A stretch of DNA of 64,000 bases from Pseudomonas arcuscaelestis (GTDB taxonomy: Bacteria; Pseudomonadota; Gammaproteobacteria; Pseudomonadales; Pseudomonadaceae), in NCBI RefSeq assembly GCF_016881005.1, contig NZ_JACOPV010000002.1:186001-250000 (forward strand), read 5' to 3'. The notes below the pieces were generated by a model. That model ran no database searches. It saw only the letters and a list, made by a program, of their open reading frames with translations, and was not told the origin of the DNA. The first letter of the stretch is position 1. Every line of letters begins with the position of its first letter. Position numbers and translations under genes: made by a program. This document shows positions 51,334-59,659 of the stretch, piece by piece.

Positions 51334-52119
51334 TCAGTGCGGCGCAACCTGCGCTGCGCTGAGATAAGCCGGGCGTTCACCGCCACCATGGAGCAACAGG
51401 TTGCAACCGCTGGCGTAGGACGCCTGTGAGGAAGCGATGTATAAACAGGCATTGCCGATGTCTTCAGGGGTGGCCATGCGCCCGGCCGGAATACCCGCGC
51501 TGACTGCGGCGATACCGGCTTCGTCGCCGTAGTGCAGATGGGCAAGCTCGGTGCGCACCAGGCCAGGGCTGACGGCCACCACCCGCACCTTCGGCGCCCA
51601 TTCGACCGCCAGCGACTGCACCAGGGCCAGTACCCCGGCTTTGGCCGCGCCGTAGGCTGCGGTGCCGGGCGAGGCGCGCAGCGCGCTGATGCTGCCGATA
51701 AAGACAATGCAACCGCCGCCGGCCTGCGCCTGCATCAGCCGATTGGCGTGCTGGGCAACGTTGAGCGGGGCAATCAGGTTGAGGCGGATAATGCCTTCGT
51801 GAAACCGTGGCGAGGCACTGCCGGCGTCGGCCGACGGGCTACCACCGGCATTGTTGATCAGTACATCAAGGCGGCCGTACTCGTGTTGGATGCTGTCAAA
51901 CAGGCCTTGCAAGGAGTCCGGGTCGCGCACATCGGCGGCGATAAACGCCGCCTGCGCAGCGCCAACACCTGGCAATTGCTCTGGCGCGTTGCGCCCACAC
52001 ACGATCACCGTGGCGCCGGCTGCAAGAAAGCTGCGGGCAATTCCTGCGCCGATCCCTTTAGTGCCGCCGGTGACCAGTACTACCTTGCCGTTGTAATCCA
52101 GCTGCGAATGACCACTCAT
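51334..52119 (-). CDS. Short-chain dehydrogenase/reductase
   Basis: The 261-residue protein has the classical SDR marks: VVLVTGGTKGIGAG (cofactor loop), NNAGG, the active-site Ser in FIGSISAL and YGAAK (Tyr-x3-Lys). The residue after the second strand is CGRN, with Arg suggesting NADP(H). It is the first gene of the nine-gene side-chain unit, 58 bases before the ChsH2-type gene, with a copy of the cluster palindrome 57 bases upstream. A hydroxysteroid or hydroxyacyl-CoA dehydrogenase role is plausible. GAGGAA is well placed. Confidence 0.85.
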   Translation of the reverse strand: MSGHSQLDYNGKVVLVTGGTKGIGAGIARSFLAAGATVIVCGRNAPEQLPGVGAAQAAFIAADVRDPDSLQGLFDSIQHEYGRLDVLINNAGGSPSADAGSASPRFHEGIIRLNLIAPLNVAQHANRLMQAQAGGGCIVFIGSISALRASPGTAAYGAAKAGVLALVQSLAVEWAPKVRVVAVSPGLVRTELAHLHYGDEAGIAAVSAGIPAGRMATPEDIGNACLYIASSQASYASGCNLLLHGGGERPAYLSAAQVAPH

Positions 52120-52151
52120 GGCACGTTCCTCATGCTTGTATTGGGGTCACT

Positions 52152-53801
52152 CTAAGGAGAAACGCGCTCGGCAACTTCGTCTGAATGGACGATGAAAACG
52201 GCCTGACGCAATTCACTTTTCACCACTTTGTTCGAAGCATTCACCGGCAACGCCTGGAAAAACCGTACGTGGCGCGGCACTTTGTAATTGGCCATGCGTT
52301 CCCGGGCCCAGGCGATCAGTGCCGGCTCGTCCAGTTGTTGGCCGCTGCGCAGGACCACGCAGGCACAGCCCACCTCGCCCATGCGCTCATCGGCAACACC
52401 GATCACCGCCACCTGGGCAATGGCTGGGTGTTCTATCAGGCCCGCCTCGATTTCTGCCGGGTAACAGTTGAAACCACCGACGATGAACATGTCCTTGAGC
52501 CGGTCGGTGATCTTCAGGTTGCCCTGTGCATCCAGGTTGCCGATGTCGCCGGTGTGCAGCCAACCCTCGGCATCGATGGCCTGCGCCGTGGCCTCGGGGT
52601 CATTGAAATAACCGCGCATGACGTGAAAGCCACGCAGGCAGATTTCTCCGGATTCACCCGCGGCGACAGGCTGGTTGTCGCGGGTGCGGATGCACACCTC
52701 GGTACCGGCGATGGCCCGGCCACTGGTCGCAGCGATGATATCGGCAGGGTCATCCGGGTTGCAGATGGTCGCCAGGCCACCACACTCGGTCAGGCCGTAG
52801 GCGGTGGTAACGACTTTCAGGCCCAGCTCGCGGCGCATGCGCTCGATCAGCACGGGAGGAATGGTCGATGAGCCGGTTACGGCAATACGCAGACTCGACA
52901 GGTCGGTTTCAGCCAGGCGCGGGTGCGCCAGCATCGATAGGTACAGGGTCGGCGGGCCCGGCAGCACACTGATACGCTCGGCGGCAATGCGCTGGAACAC
53001 CGCCTCGGCATCGAACACCGCATGCGGCAGGATGGTAGCGCCCGCCAGCAGGCAGGTCAGCCAGCCGGCCTTGTAGCCAAAGGCATGGAAAAACGGGTTG
53101 ATGATCAGGTAGCGATCACCGGGCTGCAGGCCAATCACCCGCACATATTCGTTGAAGGCGCGCAGGTTCTGGCCGTGGGCGCTCATCACCCCCTTGGGCT
53201 TGCCGGTGGTACCGGAGGTAAACAGCAGATCGGACAGGTCCTCGGCGCTAACCTCCTCTGCGCGCTGGCGGGCGTATACCTCACTGACCGCCCCGCCCTT
53301 GGCCAGGAACGTCGCCCAGTCCAGGTCCGTTGCCTGTTGTGGCTGCCCCTGGCCGAACAGCACCAACTGTTCGAGGCTCGCCGGGCGCAACGGCGCCAAC
53401 ATCGCCTGATAGTCCAAGCCCAGAAACGCGCCCTGCATCAGCAGTACACGGGCCTGGCTGCGCGTGAGAATATCGGCCACTTCGGCGCCTTTCATGCGCG
53501 TGTTGATCGGTACCAGCACCGCTCCGGCGCAATGCACGCCCAACGCAGCTATCACCCAGTCACGGCAGTTCGGTGCCCAGATCGCCACCCGGTCGCCCGC
53601 CTCGATCCCCAGTGCCATCAGGCTACGGCATACCCCCAGCGCCAACCCTGGCAACGCCTGGTAATCAGTGACAATGCCGTCTTGTTCGATAGCGGCCCGA
53701 CCGGCAAAGCGTTCGGCACTGGCGAACAACAAAGCGGGAATCGACAACGGCAGCGGGTTCCAGGCATGCAAGGTGCCCAGTGAAGCGGTACATGCAGTCA
53801 T
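52152..53801 (-). CDS. FadD3-like acyl-CoA ligase (probable HIP-CoA ligase)
   Basis: The 549-residue adenylate-forming enzyme has DLLFTSGTTGKPKGVMSAH, the segment INPFFHAFGYKAGWL, VLPGPPTLY, TAYGLTECGG, the hinge LKITDRLKDMFIVGGFNCYPAE and a C-terminal NASNKVVKSEL with the catalytic Lys. The FFHxFGYKAG and LPGPPT-Y combination is what I recall of FadD3, which activates the C/D-ring propionate (HIP). The ATG at 53801 is chosen because the frame to 54215 would overlap the reductase gene. It is 22 bases downstream of KshB. Alternative: a side-chain ligase. Confidence 0.78.
   Translation of the reverse strand: MTACTASLGTLHAWNPLPLSIPALLFASAERFAGRAAIEQDGIVTDYQALPGLALGVCRSLMALGIEAGDRVAIWAPNCRDWVIAALGVHCAGAVLVPINTRMKGAEVADILTRSQARVLLMQGAFLGLDYQAMLAPLRPASLEQLVLFGQGQPQQATDLDWATFLAKGGAVSEVYARQRAEEVSAEDLSDLLFTSGTTGKPKGVMSAHGQNLRAFNEYVRVIGLQPGDRYLIINPFFHAFGYKAGWLTCLLAGATILPHAVFDAEAVFQRIAAERISVLPGPPTLYLSMLAHPRLAETDLSSLRIAVTGSSTIPPVLIERMRRELGLKVVTTAYGLTECGGLATICNPDDPADIIAATSGRAIAGTEVCIRTRDNQPVAAGESGEICLRGFHVMRGYFNDPEATAQAIDAEGWLHTGDIGNLDAQGNLKITDRLKDMFIVGGFNCYPAEIEAGLIEHPAIAQVAVIGVADERMGEVGCACVVLRSGQQLDEPALIAWARERMANYKVPRHVRFFQALPVNASNKVVKSELRQAVFIVHSDEVAERVSP
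52176..52193 (-). promoter_or_regulatory. Cluster palindrome, site F (upstream of the SDR/side-chain unit)
   Basis: TTCGTC-tgaatgGACGAT, lying 57 bases before the SDR start at 52119 and inside the 3' end of the FadD3-like gene. Because it is in coding sequence and its halves are nearly symmetrical, it is less certain than the others. Confidence 0.5.
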
Positions 53802-53823
53802 AGTGACAAACTCGGCAATCGGA

Positions 53824-54870
53824 TTATTCGGGAAAGAGCACGCGCAGGTGCTCGCTACGGGCCAGCGACTGGCAAGCCAGCGTCCAGCCCTGGTCAATTT
53901 CCTGCTGATCGAGGGCTTCGTTGCGCAGCATCTGCACCTCGCCGCTTTCGACCGTGCACATGCAGGTGGCGCATGACCCCACCAGGCATGAGCTGGGGGG
54001 TTGCAGGCCCGCTCGGCGCATGGCATCGAGCAGCGTTTCGCCTTTGGCGCACGGCACCTCGAACTCTTCACCATCCAGGCGCACCGAAAGCTGGCTGCCA
54101 GGGCCGCTGGTGTCGACGGCCGGCAGCGCCTTGACCTCGCCCTCTTCGGGCAGGGAAACGAAGCGCTCGACGTGTACCTGCTTACCGGGCATGCCCAGGG
54201 TTTGCAGCGCGTCAACGGCAGCCTCCATAAACGGCCCCGGGCCGCAGATAAACGCCTCGGCGCTGGCGAATGGACGCGCCAGTTCGGCCAACTGACTCAC
54301 CGTCGGGATGCCCTGGACCGAGTCGAGCCAATGAATCACTTGCAGGCGCTGCGGATGCGCCGCGGCCAGGGCCTTGAGTTGATCGCGAAAGATCACCGAC
54401 GCTTCATCGCGGTTGGCGTAGATCAGCAGAATTCGCCCGCTTCCGGCCAGCAGCGCCGAACGCAGAATCGACAGCACCGGGGTAACACCGCTGCCACCCC
54501 CGAACAGCAGCAAGTCGGTGTCCAATTGGCGCGGCACAAACACCCCGGCCGGCACCAACACTTGCAGGTTGTCCCCCGCCTGCACGGCGTCGCACAACCA
54601 GTTAGAGGCACGGCCATCACGGACCCGTTTGATCGTGACCCGCAACGGCTCGTCGAGCAGTGGCGTACTCGACAGCGAGTAGCAGCGCGGCAACCAGGCC
54701 TCCTGGTGCGGCACGCGCAGGGTCAGGAACTGCCCGGGTCGATAGCGAAAGCGCTCAACCAGCGCATCGGGCACTTCAAATTCCAGCGAGCGGCTGTCGG
54801 CGGTTTCTTCGATCACGCGGGTCACGCGCAGGGTCAGGTAATCCAGGCTTGCAGTGGCAGCGGCTGACAT
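53824..54870 (-). CDS. kshB: Ferredoxin reductase-type subunit of 3-ketosteroid 9-alpha-hydroxylase (KshB type)
   Basis: The 348-residue protein has three domains: FAD-binding (RCYSLSS), NAD-binding (LLFGGGSGVTPVLSILR, CGPGPFME) and a C-terminal plant-type 2Fe-2S domain with Cys295, Cys300, Cys303 and Cys333 (C-x4-C-x2-C-x29-C). This order is shared by KshB, PaaK-like and HmpF-type reductases. Adjacent KstD and FadD3-like genes, and a KshA-like end at the window edge, point to KshB, which passes NADH electrons to the Rieske oxygenase. GAGGAT precedes the ATG. It is nine bases after KstD. Confidence 0.85.
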   Translation of the reverse strand: MSAAATASLDYLTLRVTRVIEETADSRSLEFEVPDALVERFRYRPGQFLTLRVPHQEAWLPRCYSLSSTPLLDEPLRVTIKRVRDGRASNWLCDAVQAGDNLQVLVPAGVFVPRQLDTDLLLFGGGSGVTPVLSILRSALLAGSGRILLIYANRDEASVIFRDQLKALAAAHPQRLQVIHWLDSVQGIPTVSQLAELARPFASAEAFICGPGPFMEAAVDALQTLGMPGKQVHVERFVSLPEEGEVKALPAVDTSGPGSQLSVRLDGEEFEVPCAKGETLLDAMRRAGLQPPSSCLVGSCATCMCTVESGEVQMLRNEALDQQEIDQGWTLACQSLARSEHLRVLFPE

Positions 54871-54879
54871 GACAGATCC

Positions 54880-56589
54880 TCACCGATTGGCGGCAATGTG
54901 ATTGGCCGCGATGTACCCGAACGTCATGGCCGGGCCAAGGGTCCCGCCCGCACCGGGATAACTGGTGCCCATCACCGATGCCGAGCAGTTGCCGATGGCA
55001 TACAGGCCTGGGATGGCCTCGCCGGTTTCGCTGACCACCTGGGCATGTTCGTTGGTCAACAGCCCGCCCTTGGTGCCGATGTCGCCGGCGTCCAGGCGCA
55101 TCGCATAGAACGGTCCCTTGCCGAGCGGCGCCAGGCAGGGGTTGGGTTTGACGTTGCTGTCGCCGTAGTAACGGTCGAACACATTGCCGCCCCTGCCGAA
55201 TTCGGTATCGATACCGGTACGGGCGTATTCGTTCATGCGCTTGACGGTCTGCTCCAGCCCGGCACTGTCGACGCCGATCTGCGCGGCCAGCGCCGGCAGG
55301 CTGTCAGCCTTGAAGTACAGGGTATTGAGCCATTCCTTGCGCAGGCGGCTGTCTGGCATGACCTGGGCCGGCATCAATGGACCCATGGCGTAGTTGAAGC
55401 GAAAGCGCGCGTCGAAGATCACCCAGGCCGGAATCGACTGGCCACCGCTGCCGTGGTTATCGCGGTACATAGCATCGACAAATTCCAGGTACGGCGCCGC
55501 CTCGTTGACGAAACGCCGTCCCAGGCTGTTGACCACGATGGCGCCGGGGAACGCCCGCTCGGCAAACACCCCGCGCGGTTTCTCTTCGCCGGGCACGGCA
55601 ATGGTCGGCGCCCACCAGGCCCAATCCATCAGGGCGGTGGCTGCCCCCAGCTCCATCCCGGCCTGCAGCGCGGCACCAGTGTTGTTGCCCGGTGGCGTGG
55701 CGCTCCAGTCGCGCGCCGTCGGCTGCGGCAAAAAGCGCTCGCGCAAGGCCTGGTTCTGCTCAAAGCCCCCGGAGCCGAAGATCACCGCGCGACGAGCATG
55801 CAGTTGCTGGGGCTGCCCGTCACGGCTGACCTGCACCCCGGTGACGCGGCCGTTATCAGTCAGCAGCGCCTGAAAATCGGTGTTCAACCACAGCGGCACC
55901 TTGCGGTCCATCAACGAGCGACGCAGCGACGCGACCAAGGCACTGCCCAGGGCGGCACGACGGTCACGGCGGCCCTTGCGGCGCCATTTGAAATCCAGTT
56001 TGTAACGCAACATCAGGCCGAGAATCAGCAGGCGCCAGCCGAACGAGCGCGACATGGCTTTGTGCGCATGGCGGGCGGTCCAGGCGATACGCCCCATCAA
56101 CAGGGTCGATGGCGACGGCGTGCGCAGATTGGCGAGTTCATCACCGAGCAGGCCGGTGTCGAACAGCTCCGGGTCCAGGGTGCGTCCGCCCGCCAGAGAG
56201 CCTGGCAGTTGCGGGTAGTAGTCGGGGTACTTGTGCGCCACGGCATAACGTACGTGACTGTTCTCTTCCAGGGCCCGGATCATCTGCGGCGCGTGTTCAA
56301 GGTAGGCGCGCAAGCGTGGTTCATCGCCATGTTCACCGGTCGCCGCCTTGAGGTACTGCAGGGCCAGCTCGAAGCTGTCACGCCCGCCCTTGGCGGCAAA
56401 ATAGTGGTTGTTGGGAATCCAGATACCACCACCGGAAATCGCCGACGTGCCGCCGAATTTGTCGCTTTTCTCGACAACCAGTACTGATAGACCCTGCTCG
56501 GCAGCAAACAGCGCCGAGGTCATTGCACCTGCGCCGGAGCCGACCACAATCACGTCGTAGTGGGAAGTTGACTGAGCTTTAGCTGTCAT
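54880..56589 (-). CDS. kstD: 3-ketosteroid dehydrogenase (KstD/TesH-TesI family)
   Basis: The 569-residue flavoprotein has an N-terminal dinucleotide fold (VIVVGSGAGAMTSALFAAEQG), SGGGIWIPNN, a helical catalytic insert and a C-terminal SYPGAGGTLGPAMTFGYIAANH, the hallmark of 3-ketosteroid dehydrogenases with the enolising Tyr near residue 540. It desaturates ring A of 3-ketosteroids. Whether it acts at delta-1 or delta-4 cannot be decided by eye; both subfamilies share these motifs. Length matches TesH. The ribosome binding site is weak. It starts the kstD-kshB-fadD3 unit. Confidence 0.87.
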   Translation of the reverse strand: MTAKAQSTSHYDVIVVGSGAGAMTSALFAAEQGLSVLVVEKSDKFGGTSAISGGGIWIPNNHYFAAKGGRDSFELALQYLKAATGEHGDEPRLRAYLEHAPQMIRALEENSHVRYAVAHKYPDYYPQLPGSLAGGRTLDPELFDTGLLGDELANLRTPSPSTLLMGRIAWTARHAHKAMSRSFGWRLLILGLMLRYKLDFKWRRKGRRDRRAALGSALVASLRRSLMDRKVPLWLNTDFQALLTDNGRVTGVQVSRDGQPQQLHARRAVIFGSGGFEQNQALRERFLPQPTARDWSATPPGNNTGAALQAGMELGAATALMDWAWWAPTIAVPGEEKPRGVFAERAFPGAIVVNSLGRRFVNEAAPYLEFVDAMYRDNHGSGGQSIPAWVIFDARFRFNYAMGPLMPAQVMPDSRLRKEWLNTLYFKADSLPALAAQIGVDSAGLEQTVKRMNEYARTGIDTEFGRGGNVFDRYYGDSNVKPNPCLAPLGKGPFYAMRLDAGDIGTKGGLLTNEHAQVVSETGEAIPGLYAIGNCSASVMGTSYPGAGGTLGPAMTFGYIAANHIAANR

Positions 56590-56648
56590 TGTTATTGTGC
56601 CTTGGCTGTGATCGAAAGTACCCCGGCATGCCGCGCGAGGTAAGCAAC

Positions 56649-56672
56649 CCCGGGCCTTCAGACAGGCCCGGG
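56649..56672 (-). terminator. Hairpin after the HsaA-type gene, probable terminator
   Basis: CCCGGGCCT and AGGCCCGGG form a perfect 9-bp GC-rich stem with a 6-base loop, just after the monooxygenase stop on the minus strand. There is no U tract. It separates this gene from the KstD unit. Confidence 0.55.
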
Positions 56673-56678
56673 CATGGC

Positions 56679-57866
56679 TCAGACGTACGGATCAGGGTTA
56701 GGCAGGCCCAACTGCACAGCGCCAAGGCTGCGACCGAACGCCATGAAGTTGTTGGCGATATGCCCACGCGCCTGGTGCAGGTCACGGAACAGGCGCGCAA
56801 CCGGGTTGCTGCTGTAGAGCCCGGAAGCGGCCATGCAGCGCAGCAGTTCGCTGACTTTCTCGGCGCAGACGTTGGTCACATACGAGGACTGGTAGCGGTA
56901 CAACAGGCGTGTTTCAACATCCGGGTACTCGCCCGCCGTGGCCAGTTCCATCAGGTGCGCGTAGTTGCGCTCGAGCACAAGCTTCAAGCTGTCGACGATG
57001 ATGGTTGCCTCTGCCACGGTGATCTGTGCCACCGGATCATCTGCAGTTTTCATCCCGTGCTTGCCGACGTGCGCCGCAGCGTTGGCGCGAAATTCGTTGA
57101 TCGCGCCCTGCAAGGCACCGATGGCCGAGGTGGAAACGGCACGGGTAAACACCTGGGCAAAGGGAATGGCATAGATTGGGTTGGTGTTGACCAGGCGCCC
57201 CGGAGTGGCTTCAGGCATGGGGTTGTTGGTGCGCTGCACGCGGTGCGCCGGCACAAACACATCCTCGACGACAATGTCGTGGCTGCCGGTGCCTCGCAAG
57301 CCCAGCACGTCCCAGTTGTGTTCGATACGGTAGTCGCTGCGCGGGATCAGGAAGGTGCCATGCTCGGCTGCAAACTCGTCATCGGCCGGCAGCACACCGC
57401 CGAGGAAGCACCATTGGCAGTGTTCGCTGCCGCTGGAAAAGCCCCAGCGGCCACTGATGCGATAGCCACCTTCGACCACGGTAACCTTGGCCACAGGCAT
57501 GTAGGTGGAGGAAATCAGCGTGGCGTTGTCCGGGCCCCAAACATCGCGCTGGGCTTCGATCGGGTAGCGCGCCAACTGCCAGGGATGCACACCCATCACG
57601 CCATAGATCCACGCCGTGGACATACAGCCTTCGGCGAGGATCGTCTGGATTTCGAAGAAGGTTCGTGGGTCTACCTCGTAGCCGCCAAACGCACGCGGCT
57701 GCAGGGCGCGCAACAAGCCGGTCTCTTGCAACTCGCAGATCGTTTCGTCCGGCACGCGGAAATCACGATCAGCGCGCGCAGTGCGGCTTTTAAGGGCTGG
57801 CACCAGGCGCCGGGCATGTTCAAGCAGTTCGATTTCTTCCGGTGTTTTTACTCGCATGCTGTCCAT
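56679..57866 (-). CDS. hsaA: Flavin-dependent monooxygenase, oxygenase subunit (HsaA/TesA2 type)
   Basis: The 395-residue protein has the acyl-CoA-dehydrogenase-like fold of two-component flavin monooxygenases. Marks are ELQETGLLRALQPRAFGGYE, AEGCMSTAWIYGVMGVHPWQLA, YRISGRWGFSSGSEHCQWCFLGG and LRGTGSHDIVVEDVFVP, ending LGLPNPDPYV. This matches HsaA, which hydroxylates the phenolic secosteroid 3-HSA using reduced flavin from a separate reductase (HsaB, not in window). GGGAG precedes the ATG at 57866. A cluster palindrome lies 75 bases upstream. It appears monocistronic. Confidence 0.87.
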   Translation of the reverse strand: MDSMRVKTPEEIELLEHARRLVPALKSRTARADRDFRVPDETICELQETGLLRALQPRAFGGYEVDPRTFFEIQTILAEGCMSTAWIYGVMGVHPWQLARYPIEAQRDVWGPDNATLISSTYMPVAKVTVVEGGYRISGRWGFSSGSEHCQWCFLGGVLPADDEFAAEHGTFLIPRSDYRIEHNWDVLGLRGTGSHDIVVEDVFVPAHRVQRTNNPMPEATPGRLVNTNPIYAIPFAQVFTRAVSTSAIGALQGAINEFRANAAAHVGKHGMKTADDPVAQITVAEATIIVDSLKLVLERNYAHLMELATAGEYPDVETRLLYRYQSSYVTNVCAEKVSELLRCMAASGLYSSNPVARLFRDLHQARGHIANNFMAFGRSLGAVQLGLPNPDPYV

Positions 57867-57940
57867 CCGTTCGTTCTCCCAATCTCGTTGCGCGGTTGCG
57901 CGAGGCTGGCTTGATGATCGAACGCGGCAGGCGATTATTC

Positions 57941-57958
57941 ATCGTCAAAGCGGACTAG
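57941..57958 (-). promoter_or_regulatory. Cluster palindrome, site C (upstream of the HsaA-type gene)
   Basis: ATCGTC-aaagcgGACTAG; towards the gene CTAGTC-N6-GACGATG, 75 bases before the start at 57866. Confidence 0.72.
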
Positions 57959-57998
57959 AGAACACCGCTACGGCGCCTTCCCTGGCGCCGTTACAGGC

Positions 57999-59594
57999 TT
58001 AAATCGATGCGCGCCGGGCGGCCCAGGGACGGTCCTGCTCCAATTGCGAAGCCAGGCGCAGCAGCACGTCTTCTGCACCCATGGGCGCGGTGAACATCAT
58101 CCCCACCGGCAGGCCGTTGTCACTCATGCCCAGCGGCAAGGAAATCGCCGGCTGCCCACTGACGTTAGCCAGTACAGTGAAGGCCGCGCTGCCCATGGCC
58201 TTGCGTGCATAGTTCTCATACGGCTGGTTGAGCGACAGCTCACCCAGCGCCGGGGTCAGCGTGGCGGTGACCGGTGAGAGGATCACATCGAAGCGCTCGA
58301 ACTGCTGCTCCATCACCATGCTGATGTCTTCAAAGGCATGTCGCGCACGAACCACACCCTCGCCCGTGGCCTTGGCGGCGCGCTCCAGCACACCGAAGGT
58401 GATGATCTCCAGGTCCTGCGGTGCCAACGTGCGGCCCAGGGCCTTTTCCCGATCATTGACCGTGACCAGCAGCGAGTTGCCGATTGCCACACCGTGGGCG
58501 CCGAACAACTGCTGGGCCTGAATCGGCAGGCGCAGTTCATCCACCTCGTGACCCAGGCCGAGCAACTGCTTGACGGTTTCGTCGAGGACCTTGGCAATCG
58601 CCGGGTCCAGCGCAGCACCGGTCAGCGACTCGCGCACCAGGCCGACCCGCAGTCGACCTGGATCGCGGCCCAGTTCCTCGGCATAGGGCCGCAGCAGCGG
58701 CTTAGTCCAGTAGGGGCTTCCAGGCTCGTGGCCCTGGCCGGCATCGAGGAACAACGCCGTATCGCGCACACTGTGCGAAACCACGTTGGCCACGCTGGCG
58801 CCAAACGAGCCTTCCAGGCGCGCGGGCCCGCTCGGGGTGCGGTAGCGTGTCGGCTTGAGCCCGACCAAACCACAATAGGACGCCGGGATTCGAATCGAGC
58901 CGCCACCGTCAGTGGCATGGGCAACCGGCACGATACCGCCAGCCACTGCCGCCGCAGAGCCTCCCGACGAGCCACCGCTGCTCAGCGCCAGGTTCCAGGG
59001 ATTGCGTGTTTGCCCCCAGGCCAGCGACTCGGTAGTGGTGGTCAGGCCGAACTCCGGGCTGGTGGCCTTGCCGAAAGGTACCGCTCCGGCTGCTTCGTAG
59101 CGGCGGATCAAGGTGCTGGTTACGCTTGAAGGCGGCGCGTCCTTGAACAGCCGACTGCCATTGCTGGTAGTGGTGCCTTGCAGGTAGGTATTAAGGTCCT
59201 TGAGTAAGATCGGCACCCCGGCCAGCGTGCCCTGGGCCAGGGTTCCCGCTTTTTGCCTGGCTGCCAGCAACGCCCTGGCGTAGTCATCATGGCGCATGTT
59301 GACCGCATTGATCTTCGGGTTGACCAGGTCGCAACGGGCAAATGCCGCAGCCAGCAAGTCTTCGGCACTGAAATCACCGGCTTGCAGCCCCTTGGCCATG
59401 GCCCAGGCATCCAGGCTCAGATAATCACTGGCTGATAACCCGCCCGCCGCGTGCGCATCGGTAAAGCGCCCCAACAGCCCTACCCCTAACGCTACCGCGC
59501 CCGCCTTGAGCACCTGACGTCGCGGCCAGCCATCGGCAGCATCGGCGCCAGGGGCTGGCGCCGCATCATTTGCTGGCACTGCTTTATTTTCCAT
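57999..59594 (-). CDS. Tat-exported amidase-signature hydrolase
   Basis: The 531-residue protein begins with a twin-arginine signal (WPRRQVLKAGAVALGVGLLG, cleavage near HAAGG). The mature part is a complete amidase-signature enzyme: Lys132 (LLKDL), cis-Ser209 in GGSSGGS and nucleophile Ser233 in GGGSIRIPA, with the 24-residue spacing normal for the family. It lies inside the steroid cluster, 65 bases after the aldehyde dehydrogenase on the same strand. An attractive role is periplasmic hydrolysis of glycine- or taurine-conjugated bile acids, releasing the free acid for uptake; this is inference. The ribosome binding site is weak. Confidence 0.85.
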   Translation of the reverse strand: MENKAVPANDAAPAPGADAADGWPRRQVLKAGAVALGVGLLGRFTDAHAAGGLSASDYLSLDAWAMAKGLQAGDFSAEDLLAAAFARCDLVNPKINAVNMRHDDYARALLAARQKAGTLAQGTLAGVPILLKDLNTYLQGTTTSNGSRLFKDAPPSSVTSTLIRRYEAAGAVPFGKATSPEFGLTTTTESLAWGQTRNPWNLALSSGGSSGGSAAAVAGGIVPVAHATDGGGSIRIPASYCGLVGLKPTRYRTPSGPARLEGSFGASVANVVSHSVRDTALFLDAGQGHEPGSPYWTKPLLRPYAEELGRDPGRLRVGLVRESLTGAALDPAIAKVLDETVKQLLGLGHEVDELRLPIQAQQLFGAHGVAIGNSLLVTVNDREKALGRTLAPQDLEIITFGVLERAAKATGEGVVRARHAFEDISMVMEQQFERFDVILSPVTATLTPALGELSLNQPYENYARKAMGSAAFTVLANVSGQPAISLPLGMSDNGLPVGMMFTAPMGAEDVLLRLASQLEQDRPWAARRASI

Positions 59595-59659
59595 GAACTG
59601 AATTCCGTTTTAATTGTAATAGTGATCTCGACACGTTCGACCTGCGAACGCGCTCGCGG

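Noticed and set aside
53802..54215. N-terminal extension of the FadD3-like ligase up to 54215
   Set aside because: It would overlap nearly 400 bases of kshB in another frame, and the extension has Arg/Cys/Ser-rich shadow composition; the ATG at 53801 gives normal family length.
54898..56487. A 529-codon plus-strand open frame antisense to kstD
   Set aside because: It mirrors the codon bias of kstD, has many His/Arg/Gln runs and no recognisable domain; kstD has full family motifs.
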